DNA from: Robertmurraya korlensis
Lineage (GTDB): Bacteria; Bacillota; Bacilli; Bacillales; Cytobacillaceae
Direction of reading: 5' to 3'
NCBI RefSeq assembly: GCF_023715225.1
Contig: NZ_JAMBNS010000002.1
Location: 186,001 to 250,000 of the forward strand
Length of the DNA: 64,000 nucleotides
Shown in pieces: positions 40,734 to 49,351 of this stretch; positions within the stretch are counted from its first letter, which is position 1, and the number at the start of each line of letters is the position of its first letter. The notes beneath the pieces are model-generated. The model searched no databases. It worked only from the letters and a program-made list of their open reading frames with translations, and had not been told where the DNA came from. The translations under genes were made by a program, and so were the position numbers.

Positions 40734-41945
40734 CTACACTTCCGTATTTAAGAGTGCTTCTTCAAAGGATGAGATAAAATCTTGATCCGATGTTTGCTCT
40801 TCCTTTCGTTCCGCTTGTTCCCGCCTTGCTTGTTCTTGTTCACCATCTCTGTTTAAGAATCGCTCTTGACCTGCTGTTTGCTGAGATATCTCGACACGTT
40901 CAACCTGAATGTTTTGAGAATTGAAGGCTTGTTTCAATTGATTTAGTTGCCCTTCAATCGCTTCCTTTGCTGCCTGCGTTGATGTGACAATTTTCGCAAC
41001 CATCACAGAATCCTGTTGAATAATTTCAATGCGTAAGGAACCTAAATGACCTGGATTTAGCTGTAAAAACAATCTTTGAACACCATTTACATTTGAAAAT
41101 TGACTTCTAGCTAAAATACTTTCAAACTGCTTTATTAACTGTTCGGTTTGAACTTGCTTTGTTCCATTTTGAAGAGTTACCGTCAATTGTTCTGGTCTTG
41201 ACATCTGCATAAATTGAACAGAACCATTGATAATATCTGCTTTTGGAGTAGAACTTGTACTCGTTGGTTCTTCTTTCAAAGAGTTGCTTGTACTAATACT
41301 TGAAAAAGTTTGCTTTAAAAAAGCTAATCTGGAAGCAGCTTGGTCACTTTTTAACGAATTTCCCTCAAGGATGCTAGTTAACTTTGCACTTAACGTCTTA
41401 AAATCTAGTTTGCTAGAATCTTCATTTAAAGAGTCTTGATTTTGCGTCATAAGCTCATAAAGCTTTGCCGATTTTACCAGCTTTAACGAGTCCTTATCTA
41501 GAACATTATGAAGCTGACTCACTGTTAAATTACTCATTTTTTCAATGACTTGTAGTAGTTTGGCTAAATCACTTTGACCTTCTCCACCTTCAATTTGAAG
41601 CTTCTCCATTACGTTAGACAACAGATTTTGAAATAGAATATGACTCATTCCTAAATAATTTTCTATCATCGTAAGTAAATCTTCGTTACTATTTGAAATC
41701 ACTTGATCTAGTAGTTGTAAACCTTCTTCCACATCTAAGAGATCATCCTTAGATAAAAAGGCTAAAAGGTCTGTTACGTCGGTAGCAGTTAAGCCCACTG
41801 CCTTGTTATCATTTGATGTCTCTTCTTCAGGAGCAGTAACTGATTGGAGAAGTTTTGAGAAGGATGATTTCTCTTGGCTCGTAGAAACCTTGTTCAACTG
41901 TGAAGCAAGCTTTTGCGTGAAGCCCAGGCTCTCAATTTGCAACAT
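40734..41945 (-). CDS. fliK: Flagellar hook-length control protein FliK
   Basis: FliK measures hook length and triggers the FlhB switch. The 403-residue protein has a low-complexity N-terminal half and a C-terminal Flg_hook domain (LFLQLNPGHLGSLRIEI, residues about 290-370). ATG at 41945 is the likely start, but the strong AAGGAGGTG lies about 11 bases away. It is better placed for another ATG at 41951-41953, which is out of frame and opens a 19-codon ORF overlapping fliK. Confidence 0.93.
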   Translation of the reverse strand: MLQIESLGFTQKLASQLNKVSTSQEKSSFSKLLQSVTAPEEETSNDNKAVGLTATDVTDLLAFLSKDDLLDVEEGLQLLDQVISNSNEDLLTMIENYLGMSHILFQNLLSNVMEKLQIEGGEGQSDLAKLLQVIEKMSNLTVSQLHNVLDKDSLKLVKSAKLYELMTQNQDSLNEDSSKLDFKTLSAKLTSILEGNSLKSDQAASRLAFLKQTFSSISTSNSLKEEPTSTSSTPKADIINGSVQFMQMSRPEQLTVTLQNGTKQVQTEQLIKQFESILARSQFSNVNGVQRLFLQLNPGHLGSLRIEIIQQDSVMVAKIVTSTQAAKEAIEGQLNQLKQAFNSQNIQVERVEISQQTAGQERFLNRDGEQEQARREQAERKEEQTSDQDFISSFEEALLNTEV

Positions 41946-41984
41946 GTTTTCATTTTCACCTCCTTCTTATGAGTTAAATGGTTA

Positions 41985-42581
41985 CTATTCGTTGCTCTCA
42001 GCTGTTAGAAGCTCTGTATATTTGGCAGCATCCACTGCCGTCATATTTTCCATAATCGCAGCGAGTTGATCTGATTTAATGGTTGTTAGTATTTTTAGTG
42101 CTTCTTGCTCACTCATAGCTGTAATAATTGGTGCCGCCTTTTTAGCAGACATCGTTTCATACGTTTTAATAATATCTTTAAACGCTCGCTTGTTTTCCTC
42201 TTGAATTGCTAAAAGCTCATCGATTTGTTGCTGTAGCTGTTCTTTTTCAAGATTTGAGCGCTCTACCTGCGCATCTTTCCCTTCAATTTCAGATTCCAGT
42301 TTTTCAATCTTTGCCTCTCGATCCTTGATCTCAGCTTCTAATGCGATCACGCTCTTTTCCCACTCTTCCTCTGATTGTGCTCCCTCTTCTGTAATTAGCG
42401 AGGAAACAAAAGGAATCTGTGCACCAAGCTCTTTGGACTTTTCAAATACATTTACTCCAGCAAAGCTTAAAACGACTAACGCAACTGTGACTAAAAATAA
42501 GAAGGGAATAAGAAAGACAAATATAAACATTTGGAATTTATTCGATTTCTTTTCTTCTATTTCTTCCATTTCCTTTGCCAT
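41985..42581 (-). CDS. ylxF: MotE/YlxF-type flagellar protein with membrane anchor and coiled coil
   Basis: The 198-residue protein has one membrane helix at about 18-42, a long Glu/Lys-rich coiled coil at about 70-130, and a C-terminal MgtE_N-like domain (MSAKKAAPIITAMSEQEALKIL). This is the YlxF/MotE family encoded between fliJ and fliK; a stator-export or chaperone role has been suggested for relatives. The start has AGGTGATAGG just upstream. It is 9 bp after fliJ. Confidence 0.9.
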   Translation of the reverse strand: MAKEMEEIEEKKSNKFQMFIFVFLIPFLFLVTVALVVLSFAGVNVFEKSKELGAQIPFVSSLITEEGAQSEEEWEKSVIALEAEIKDREAKIEKLESEIEGKDAQVERSNLEKEQLQQQIDELLAIQEENKRAFKDIIKTYETMSAKKAAPIITAMSEQEALKILTTIKSDQLAAIMENMTAVDAAKYTELLTAESNE

Positions 42582-42589
42582 CCTATCAC

Positions 42590-43033
42590 CTAACCTTCTC
42601 GATTCATGTACATTTGTATCGAGATATCGTCCATTTGTTTACCTTCAATCACTTTGATATCCTCGGTAAATTGTAAATAATCCTTTTCACGGATTTTTTC
42701 ATATTTTTTTACTTCTATGTTTTTTTCTAACAATTTTTCCTGAAAAAGCAGCATTCTGTTTCTTGCGTTGATAACCATCTTTTGATAGTGATCAATCATT
42801 TTTTCTATATTACTGATAAACTGTTGATGATGACGAATCTCTTGAATGGATAGTCCCCCATGTAGCCGCTCAGACTGATAAAACTCAAGATCCTCTTTCC
42901 TTTTTAACAGTTCATATAGCTTTTCAGCCACTTCCTCAAACTTTCGAACTGAGTCTTGGTAGATAGAAACGGCCTCATCTTTTTCACGTTCTTTTACAGC
43001 GAGGATTTTATGAAACTTGAACTCATATCTCAT
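42590..43033 (-). CDS. fliJ: Flagellar export chaperone-cycling protein FliJ
   Basis: FliJ is a coiled-coil rod inside the FliI ATPase ring. The 147 residues are almost entirely predicted helix with heptad-like charges, and start MRYEFKFHKILAVKEREKDEA as in the family. The gene begins 2 bp after fliI and lies 9 bp before ylxF. Confidence 0.95.
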   Translation of the reverse strand: MRYEFKFHKILAVKEREKDEAVSIYQDSVRKFEEVAEKLYELLKRKEDLEFYQSERLHGGLSIQEIRHHQQFISNIEKMIDHYQKMVINARNRMLLFQEKLLEKNIEVKKYEKIREKDYLQFTEDIKVIEGKQMDDISIQMYMNREG

Positions 43034-43035
43034 TA

Positions 43036-44349
43036 TTAGTCACTTCTTCCAAGTAATTCATATAACGATTGGACACCTTCTTCAAAGGAAACCTTTTCAT
43101 CTGTTGCTTGTTTAATAAACGAAATAATTTTAGGATACGAAGCAATGGCATCATCTATCTCTTTTGAAGAGCCTCGTTTGTAGGCACCGATATTTATCAA
43201 ATCCTCAGAATTGATATAGGTGCTTAACAGCTCTCTCAGTTTTTCAGCAGATTTTTTATGGGCTTCAGGTACTATATTATTCATGATTCTACTAACACTT
43301 TTCAGTACATTAACGGCTGGATACTGACCCTTATTAGCTAAAGAGCGATCTAGAACAAAGTGTCCGTCCAATATCCCACGAACGGTATCCGCAATCGGTT
43401 CATTCATGTCATCCCCATCAACTAGTACTGTATAAAACGCTGTAATTGATCCATGGCTATTCGTTCCTGTTCTCTCTAATAATCTTGGTAAGATCGCAAA
43501 GACAGAAGGTGTATACCCTTTCGTTGTCGGCGGCTCCCCAATGGCCAAGCCTACTTCACGCTGTGCCATCGCAACCCTTGTCACTGAGTCCATCATCATC
43601 ATGACGTTTAAACCTCTGTCACGAAAATATTCAGCAATTGCGGTCGCCGTAAAAGCACCTTTGATTCTCATTAGTGCTGGCTGGTCAGAAGTTGCAACAA
43701 TAACGATTGACCTCGCTAAGCCCTCTGGCCCTAAATCTTTTTCAATAAACTCCCGAACCTCACGGCCACGTTCACCAATTAATGCAATCACATTCAAATC
43801 AGCATTTGTATTACGCGCAATCATTCCAAGTAATGTACTCTTACCTACACCACTCCCAGCAAATATTCCTACACGCTGACCCATACCAACTGTTAGAAGA
43901 CTATCGATTAATCGAACTCCTACTTCTACAGGTTCAGATATAGGTGGTCTTGTCATTGGGTTAGGTGGATCCTGATCTGTCCCAACCGACCCGAGCCCTT
44001 TTGGAAGTTGACTCCCATCAAGAGGCTGACCTAAAGAATCTAGTACGGAACCGATTAAAGCTGGACCTATCTTCACTTCTAATGGCTTTAATGTTGCCTC
44101 TACCAAACAGCCCGGGGAGATTTCATTTAAGCTCGTATACGGCATAAGAAGTATATTTTCATCTTTAAAACCAACAACCTCAGCTTGGATTTTCCGGTTG
44201 TTTTTGCCGATATGAATGTAACAAACATCACCGATTGAGCTTTCTGGTCCTTGCGATTCAATCATTAGACCTACGACACGCTTTACTCTACCGTAGCGCT
44301 TAAACGTTTTCATCTGATCAATTTGTCCCAACAAATCGGCAGCTAGCAC
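43036..44349 (-). CDS. fliI: Flagellum-specific ATPase FliI
   Basis: FliI is the hexameric ATPase of flagellar export. I choose the GTG at 44349, one base after the fliH stop, with GGAG upstream; it gives 437 residues, as in B. subtilis (438). A longer frame would extend 81 bp into fliH. The Walker A motif GSGVGKSTL is near residue 160. The ATP-synthase-beta-like motifs ALIGERGREVREF and MMDSVTRVAMAQREVGLAIGEPP follow. Confidence 0.94.
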   Translation of the reverse strand: MLAADLLGQIDQMKTFKRYGRVKRVVGLMIESQGPESSIGDVCYIHIGKNNRKIQAEVVGFKDENILLMPYTSLNEISPGCLVEATLKPLEVKIGPALIGSVLDSLGQPLDGSQLPKGLGSVGTDQDPPNPMTRPPISEPVEVGVRLIDSLLTVGMGQRVGIFAGSGVGKSTLLGMIARNTNADLNVIALIGERGREVREFIEKDLGPEGLARSIVIVATSDQPALMRIKGAFTATAIAEYFRDRGLNVMMMMDSVTRVAMAQREVGLAIGEPPTTKGYTPSVFAILPRLLERTGTNSHGSITAFYTVLVDGDDMNEPIADTVRGILDGHFVLDRSLANKGQYPAVNVLKSVSRIMNNIVPEAHKKSAEKLRELLSTYINSEDLINIGAYKRGSSKEIDDAIASYPKIISFIKQATDEKVSFEEGVQSLYELLGRSD

Positions 44350-44350
44350 T

Positions 44351-45115
44351 CTATTCACTCTCCAATAGTTCGTAAAGTTTTCTTTTGATTTCATCAAGTT
44401 GCTGATCCACACTTGCATCAATACGACCATTTGCAGATTCTATAATACAGCTTTGTTCTGTTAGCTCACTATCTGGAAATATATATAGTTCCGTTTCCTT
44501 TGGAAAGATTCGAATTAAATCTTCCTTTTGGACAAGTAAAAATTCGTAGTGTGATGGATGAACATGAAGCTGAATTTCGCGATATTCTCTTGCTTCCTTT
44601 AATGCTTTTTTGACAATCGGTAAAAACTGCTCCGAATCACCTGTTAGTGTATCAGCTATAATTTTCTCAGCGACCTTAAGAGCAAGAGACAAAATCGTTC
44701 GTTCACTTGAATCAATCTTCTTCTCGTAGTCATACTTAGACAAGGTAACCGTTTCCTTCGCTTGTTCTATAATGGTATGAGCTTCATTGTATCCAAGTTG
44801 TTTTCCTTCTTCATGACCTTGCATAAAGCCTGAAGTTTGGGCTTGTTCCGCCATCGCTTGTAACTCTATTTGAAACGATTGTTGCTCTTGCTCCATTTGT
44901 TCTCGAATCTGAGTTGCATATTCCCTTGCTTCCTGAACAATTCTGTCCGCTTCACTTTGGGCTGCCTGAAGAATTCTCTCTCTCTCTTGATAACTTACAA
45001 AAGATGACTCTTCTTCTTTTTCATCGGTGTAATTCTTGATTGCTTTAATCGAAATTACTTTGTTTTCGTTGGAAAATTCTTGTGGTACCCACGTTGATTT
45101 AATGAGCCTAGACAA
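44351..45115 (-). CDS. fliH: Flagellar export ATPase regulator FliH
   Basis: FliH inhibits and positions FliI at the export gate. I choose the TTG at 45115 (MSRLIKSTWVPQEF), which has GGAGGTG about 9 bases upstream, giving 254 residues; the longer frame would overlap fliG by 80 bp. The middle is Gln/Glu-rich coiled coil (about 50-120). The C-terminal part has the conserved ERTILSLALKVAEKII segment. It overlaps the fliG end by 8 bp. Confidence 0.9.
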   Translation of the reverse strand: MSRLIKSTWVPQEFSNENKVISIKAIKNYTDEKEEESSFVSYQERERILQAAQSEADRIVQEAREYATQIREQMEQEQQSFQIELQAMAEQAQTSGFMQGHEEGKQLGYNEAHTIIEQAKETVTLSKYDYEKKIDSSERTILSLALKVAEKIIADTLTGDSEQFLPIVKKALKEAREYREIQLHVHPSHYEFLLVQKEDLIRIFPKETELYIFPDSELTEQSCIIESANGRIDASVDQQLDEIKRKLYELLESE

Positions 45116-46130
45116 TGATATCGTCACCTCCGCCACGAGCAACCACAATTTCTCCTGCTTCCTCAAGACGACGAATGATGGCAACAATTCTTGACTGTGC
45201 TTCTTCTACATCACGTAAACGAACTGGTCCCATAAACTCCATTTCATCCTTAAAGCTTTCAACCATACGTTTCGACATATTTCCAAACACGATATCCTTG
45301 ACTTCGTCGCTTGATACTTTTAGAGATAACTTTAGATCTTCATTATCACAGTCACGAATGACCCTTTGAATCGCACGGCTATCAAGTGTCACAATATCTT
45401 CAAATACAAACATTCTTTTCTTAATTTCTTCCGCTAACTCAGGATCCTGAATCTCTAGTGCATCTAGAATGGTTCTTTCGGTTGCACGATCGACACCATT
45501 TAACACTTCCACAACAGCTTCAATACCGCCCGTTTGTGTATAGTCCTGTGTCACAGATGAAGACAGCTTTCTCTCTAAAATTTGCTCAACTTCATTGATA
45601 ATTTCAGGAGATGTACTATCCATTACTGCGATTCTTCTCGCAATATCAGCTTGAACTTCCTGAGGAAGCTCAGATAAGATTTGTCCTGCTTGGGCCGAAT
45701 CCAAATAAGATAAAATAAGTGCAATTGTCTGTGGATGTTCATTTTGGATAAAATTAAAAATTTGTCCTGGATCAGCTTTTCTAGCAAAGTCAAAAGGTCG
45801 AACTTGAAGGGATGAGGTTAAACGGTTAATGATAACAGCTGCCTGTTCAGTCCCAAGCGCTTTTTCAAGAACCGTTTTTGCATATCCGATACCGCCTTGT
45901 GATATATAGTCTTGAGCTAGAGCAATATTATGAAATTCCTCTAGAATCTCTTCTTTCGCGGTAGATTCCACTTTTTTTACTCCAGAAATCTCTAATGTTA
46001 ATTTTTCTATCTCTTCTTCACTTAAGTGTTTATATACTGATGCAGACACATCCGGCCCAAGTGAAATGAGAAGAATGGCTGCTTTTTGTTTACCTGTTAA
46101 TTCCTTTTGATCTCTTTTTGCCACCTTCAC
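45108..46130 (-). CDS. fliG: Flagellar motor switch protein FliG
   Basis: FliG is the torque-generating part of the rotor. The 340 residues include the N-terminal FliF-binding domain, the EHPQT motif (NEHPQTIALILSYL) of the middle domain, and the C-terminal domain with the charged torque helix (LDSRAIQRVIRDCDNEDL). GTG at 46130 is used, 5 bases from AGGAGG; a second GTG two codons later is possible. It starts 9 bp after fliF. Confidence 0.97.
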   Translation of the reverse strand: MKVAKRDQKELTGKQKAAILLISLGPDVSASVYKHLSEEEIEKLTLEISGVKKVESTAKEEILEEFHNIALAQDYISQGGIGYAKTVLEKALGTEQAAVIINRLTSSLQVRPFDFARKADPGQIFNFIQNEHPQTIALILSYLDSAQAGQILSELPQEVQADIARRIAVMDSTSPEIINEVEQILERKLSSSVTQDYTQTGGIEAVVEVLNGVDRATERTILDALEIQDPELAEEIKKRMFVFEDIVTLDSRAIQRVIRDCDNEDLKLSLKVSSDEVKDIVFGNMSKRMVESFKDEMEFMGPVRLRDVEEAQSRIVAIIRRLEEAGEIVVARGGGDDIIV

Positions 46131-46139
46131 TCACTCCTC

Positions 46140-47735
46140 CTAGTCTTCAGCAATCCATGAACGCAATAGTTTTGCGAAATCCTCTGGCTTCTCTTTCGCC
46201 ATCTTTTCTAACTGTTTCTTTCTCAACGATCCTTCTGTTTCTTCCTTGTCTTCATCAAGGTCACGAATTGAAATAGGCGTGTAATTATCAAATGCCAGAT
46301 CTTCTTCCTCTTGTGCCTTCTTCTTTCTTGCACGCATAAACATGAAAATCAACACGATAATAGTCGCTAGAAGGACACCGCCGATTGCATATACCCACCA
46401 TGGAATAGATGCCGTTTGAGTATCTTCAAGCTCTACTTTTCCATTAAATGGCTGAACTGATACTAGAATTTTGTCCTGAATTGCTTCATCTGTTAGTTCG
46501 CCATCAACTGTTGTTTTATCTATAGATGTACGAACGATAGATGCAAGCATTTGCGTAATATCATCCACACGTTCTTGAGGTAATGTAGTAGGATCATCCG
46601 CCGTTGGAGGTTCTACCATTACTTGAATACCTAAGTCTCTAATTTTATAAGGACTTTCAACAATTTCTTTTCGGATTTTATTCACTTCATAGTTGATTGT
46701 CTCTTCAATTCTTTCATAATCCCCTGTACCAGTCGCTCCCTCTAAGTAACCTGTACCAAGAGAGTCTGCTGCATCTTCAGTAACTGGTTCACCACCAACA
46801 TCCGCTGCATCACCAGTAAAGGTTTCTGTAATTTTTTGGGCACTTGCCGCAATACCTTCCATGTTTTCCTCATCCACAGGAGTTACAAGATTTTCTTCAC
46901 GATTTTCCTGTGTAAAGTCAACATCAGCAGTAACGATTACTGCTACTTTGTCTTGTCCCATTAAGGTACCTAGCATGCTCTGCACTTGACGTTGTACATC
47001 TCGTTCAATCTGCTTTTTAATTTCATTTTGAGCAGTAAAAGTTGAACCTGAAGAATTTTCTTGATTATTTAGATCAAAGTACTCAAAGTTTTGGTTGGTA
47101 ATGACGATATTATCTGTAGGGAGATTGGGAACACTCTTTGAAACTAGGTGGTACAAAGCTTTGATCTGGCTTTCCTCAAATTGATAACCAGGTTTTGTGC
47201 TAAGTACGATAGAAGCACTGGCCGCTTCTGAAGCATCTGTTACAAAGATCCCTTTCTCTGGAAGATTAATCATAACTTTTGCATCATTAATCCCTTCAAT
47301 ACCCTTCATTAAATTCGCTAACTCCGTTTGCATTGCATCAAGCTTCATTACATTGAACTCATTCTCTGTCATTCCAATTCCAGCATTTTGACTAAAAAAT
47401 GAATAATCAATGCTTCCTGAATTAGGAATACCTTCTGCTGCAAGCTCAACTTTCAACGTATCAATACTCTCTTTTGGCACCAATATCGTCGTTCCATTAT
47501 CAGCAATCTCTGATACAATTCCTCTTGCATCCAAGCTTTCTTTAATAGCCCCTGTTTCAGCTGGCGACAGATTACTATATAAAGGTTCTAAAGTCGTTCT
47601 AGTTGCAAAAAACGTTACTAATGAAATTAGTGTCACTAAAGACACTAAACCGCCAACAAAGAACATTTTTTGCTTTTTAGAACGACTTGTCCAATATTCT
47701 TTTATTGCATCTAATTGTTTCTGCAATTGGTTCAT
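46140..47735 (-). CDS. fliF: Flagellar MS-ring protein FliF
   Basis: FliF builds the MS ring and is the first assembled part. ATG at 47735 (MNQLQKQLDAIKEYW) with CGGAGG upstream gives 531 residues; the longer frame adds 20 unsupported residues. Two membrane helices flank the ring-building domains, at about 25-45 and 430-450. YscJ-like RBM segments carry LPTDNIVITNQN-type sequence. The C-terminus (EKMAKEKPEDFAKLLRSWI) is the FliG-binding peptide. Confidence 0.97.
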   Translation of the reverse strand: MNQLQKQLDAIKEYWTSRSKKQKMFFVGGLVSLVTLISLVTFFATRTTLEPLYSNLSPAETGAIKESLDARGIVSEIADNGTTILVPKESIDTLKVELAAEGIPNSGSIDYSFFSQNAGIGMTENEFNVMKLDAMQTELANLMKGIEGINDAKVMINLPEKGIFVTDASEAASASIVLSTKPGYQFEESQIKALYHLVSKSVPNLPTDNIVITNQNFEYFDLNNQENSSGSTFTAQNEIKKQIERDVQRQVQSMLGTLMGQDKVAVIVTADVDFTQENREENLVTPVDEENMEGIAASAQKITETFTGDAADVGGEPVTEDAADSLGTGYLEGATGTGDYERIEETINYEVNKIRKEIVESPYKIRDLGIQVMVEPPTADDPTTLPQERVDDITQMLASIVRTSIDKTTVDGELTDEAIQDKILVSVQPFNGKVELEDTQTASIPWWVYAIGGVLLATIIVLIFMFMRARKKKAQEEEDLAFDNYTPISIRDLDEDKEETEGSLRKKQLEKMAKEKPEDFAKLLRSWIAED

Positions 47736-47765
47736 CACGTTCCTCCGGTTCAGTGTGTCATGCCA

Positions 47766-47786
47766 AAAGGTGCGTTTAGCACCTTT
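47766..47786 (-). other. Hairpin between fliE and fliF
   Basis: On the minus strand AAAGGTGC and GCACCTTT form a perfect 8-bp stem with loop TAAAC, followed by TTGG rather than a U-run. It may be an RNA-stability or processing element or a weak attenuator inside the fla/che operon. Confidence 0.5.
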
Positions 47787-47801
47787 CCAACACAAACGCT
47801 A

Positions 47802-48107
47802 TTAAACTTGCATTCTCATTACTTCTTGATATGCTTCAATGACTTTATTTCTCACTTCAATCGTTGCTGACATGGTGATACTTGCTTTTTGACTTGCAAT
47901 CATCACTTGGTGAAGATCTACATTTTCGCCTCTTGCCAATTTTTCTGTCATTACATCCGATTGATTTTGTGCTGAATTTACTTTTTCAATTGAATCCTTT
48001 AATACGGACGCAAAACTCTTTTGTGCTTCGTATGGTGTAGTAGATGGAGCAGAAGCTGCTGCATTTGATTGAAAAACTTTAGATACAGACGGAATAGATA
48101 TAGTCAT
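47802..48107 (-). CDS. fliE: Flagellar hook-basal body protein FliE
   Basis: FliE connects the MS ring to the rod. The 101-residue protein has the usual size, a flexible Ser/Ala-rich N-terminus and the conserved segment FASVLKDSIEKVNSAQNQSD. Its C-terminal part has VMIASQKASITMSATIEVRNKVIEAYQEVMRMQV (in two parts here: MIASQKASITMSATIEVR and NKVIEAYQEVMRM). It starts 14 bp after flgC. Confidence 0.96.
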   Translation of the reverse strand: MTISIPSVSKVFQSNAAASAPSTTPYEAQKSFASVLKDSIEKVNSAQNQSDVMTEKLARGENVDLHQVMIASQKASITMSATIEVRNKVIEAYQEVMRMQV

Positions 48108-48121
48108 GATTTATTCTCCTT

Positions 48122-48550
48122 TTATTTACCGATCTCTAATGCTTTCATAAGCATTCCTTTAGATGCATTTAATACAGTCACGTTTGCTTCATAGGATCTA
48201 GTAGCACTTATCAAATCCACCATTTCACGAAGTGGATCAACATTCGGTAGTTCTACATAGCCATTTTCATCCGCATCAGGATGTTCAGGGTCATACACCA
48301 GTTTAAAGGGAGTTTCTGTATCTTCAACAATTTTTGAAACCTTCACTCCGTTTCCAGCACCTGTCGTTTGTTTTGACATTGCTTGGCTCATAAACGAAGA
48401 AAAGTTTCCCTCCTTTGGTTGAAGGACAACTGATTTCCTTCTATAACCCGCCGTGTCTACGTTCGCCATATTGGAAGAGATAACATCCATGCGCAATCTT
48501 TGTGCTGTTAAAGCAGAGGCAGAGGTATTGATGCTATGGAAAATCGACAT
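48122..48550 (-). CDS. flgC: Flagellar basal-body rod protein FlgC
   Basis: FlgC is a proximal rod subunit. The 142 residues show the rod/hook N-terminal motif (RMDVISSNMANVDTAGYRRK), the ARP-type block VDPLREMVDLISATRSYEAN, and the C-terminal LNASKGMLMKALEIG. It starts 2 bp after flgB. Confidence 0.97.
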   Translation of the reverse strand: MSIFHSINTSASALTAQRLRMDVISSNMANVDTAGYRRKSVVLQPKEGNFSSFMSQAMSKQTTGAGNGVKVSKIVEDTETPFKLVYDPEHPDADENGYVELPNVDPLREMVDLISATRSYEANVTVLNASKGMLMKALEIGK

Positions 48551-48552
48551 AA

Positions 48553-48945
48553 TTATCTCCCTCCTTTTATGACTGTTTCTAGCGAGTTAAACTTTCCGCT
48601 AATTCGTTCAATCATGGCATTATAATAAATTTGATTGGTTGCAAGGTCTGACATTTCTTTATCAATATCCACATTGTTTCCCGTGTGGTTGTATGATGTG
48701 GTACGATCAGTAGTTATTGTTACTCCCGCTCGTCCTGAGCTTTGAATGGCAATATGCTTGCTGTTTGTTTGTTTCCCTGAAACAGTCGATATTGCATCAT
48801 TTAGCTCTGACTTAAAGCTTACGTTTTTAGCCTTATAGCCTGGAGTATCGGCGTTAGATATATTTTGTGCGATCACTTTTTGTTTTGTAGAAGAATAATT
48901 TAACGCATTTTCAAGCGTATTAATTGTATTTGAAAAGAGCTTCAA
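48553..48945 (-). CDS. flgB: Flagellar basal-body rod protein FlgB
   Basis: FlgB is a proximal rod subunit and the first gene of the fla/che operon. I choose the TTG at 48945 (MKLFSNTINTLENAL), with GAGGTGG about 5 bases upstream, giving 130 residues (129 in B. subtilis); a GTG three codons earlier lies in the Shine-Dalgarno. The VIAQNISNADTPGYKAK motif is typical. Confidence 0.95.
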   Translation of the reverse strand: MKLFSNTINTLENALNYSSTKQKVIAQNISNADTPGYKAKNVSFKSELNDAISTVSGKQTNSKHIAIQSSGRAGVTITTDRTTSYNHTGNNVDIDKEMSDLATNQIYYNAMIERISGKFNSLETVIKGGR

Positions 48946-49264
48946 GTTCTCCACCTCATATATAGAATATATATATTTTGTTGATTGGTGCAGAAACTTG
49001 TAGTTTTACGTCGGATTCTGCAAAACAATCATACTACTAATTTTAATGAATCGCATATAGGATGTCTATCTCAATAAGGGCGAAATACTTAATCTATAAG
49101 TCCTATTTTAATCGAATCCTCCTAGTAGCAAAACACTGAAAAGATTGGAATCATGTATATATTTTTGTCATTTTTTCAGTTCATCAGATCCATTTGTCTC
49201 CTAAGAAAAATGGACTAGTTAGAATGTCTTATATTAGTAATTGTGTATTTAGCATAAGGGAACA
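48946..49264 (-). other. Long 5' leader of the fla/che operon
   Basis: About 320 nt lie between the predicted sigma-A start and flgB. The leader is A/T-rich and holds an orphan AGGAGG (around 49120) not followed by a start codon at a useful distance. No convincing sigma-D promoter (TAAA-N15-GCCGATAT) and no open reading frame of note were found. It may host regulatory RNA structure or extra promoters. Confidence 0.5.
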
Positions 49265-49271
49265 GATTTTT

Positions 49272-49300
49272 ATTGTAAAGAAAAAGTAGAATTTTGTCGA
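49272..49300 (-). promoter_or_regulatory. Sigma-A promoter of the fla/che operon
   Basis: On the minus strand TCGACA (49295-49300) and TACAAT (49272-49277) are separated by exactly 17 bases; each is one mismatch from consensus. It lies just past the codY terminator and is the best promoter before flgB. Confidence 0.75.
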
Positions 49301-49306
49301 AATGTA
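49292..49306. promoter_or_regulatory. Degenerate CodY-box-like sequence over the fla/che -35
   Basis: The plus strand reads AATTTTGTCGAAATG, about 4 mismatches from the 15-base CodY consensus AATTTTCWGAAAATT. It overlaps the -35 element of the fla/che promoter. CodY is known to repress the fla/che promoter in B. subtilis, so a site here is reasonable but the match is weak. Confidence 0.35.
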
Positions 49307-49310
49307 CCAT

Positions 49311-49348
49311 AAAAAAACTCCTTATTTCTTATCGAAATAAGGAGTTTT
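49311..49348 (-). terminator. Intrinsic terminator of the codY operon
   Basis: On the minus strand a 15-bp perfect stem (arms 49314-49328 and 49334-49348) with a 5-nt loop ends in a seven-U run, 4 bp after the codY stop. It is the strongest terminator in the window and isolates codY from fla/che. Confidence 0.95.
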
Positions 49349-49351
49349 CTA

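Noticed and set aside
48946-49264. Sigma-D promoter in front of flgB
   Set aside because: The best candidate (TAAA with a CCAATCAA-type -10) matches only about half of the consensus; not supportable.
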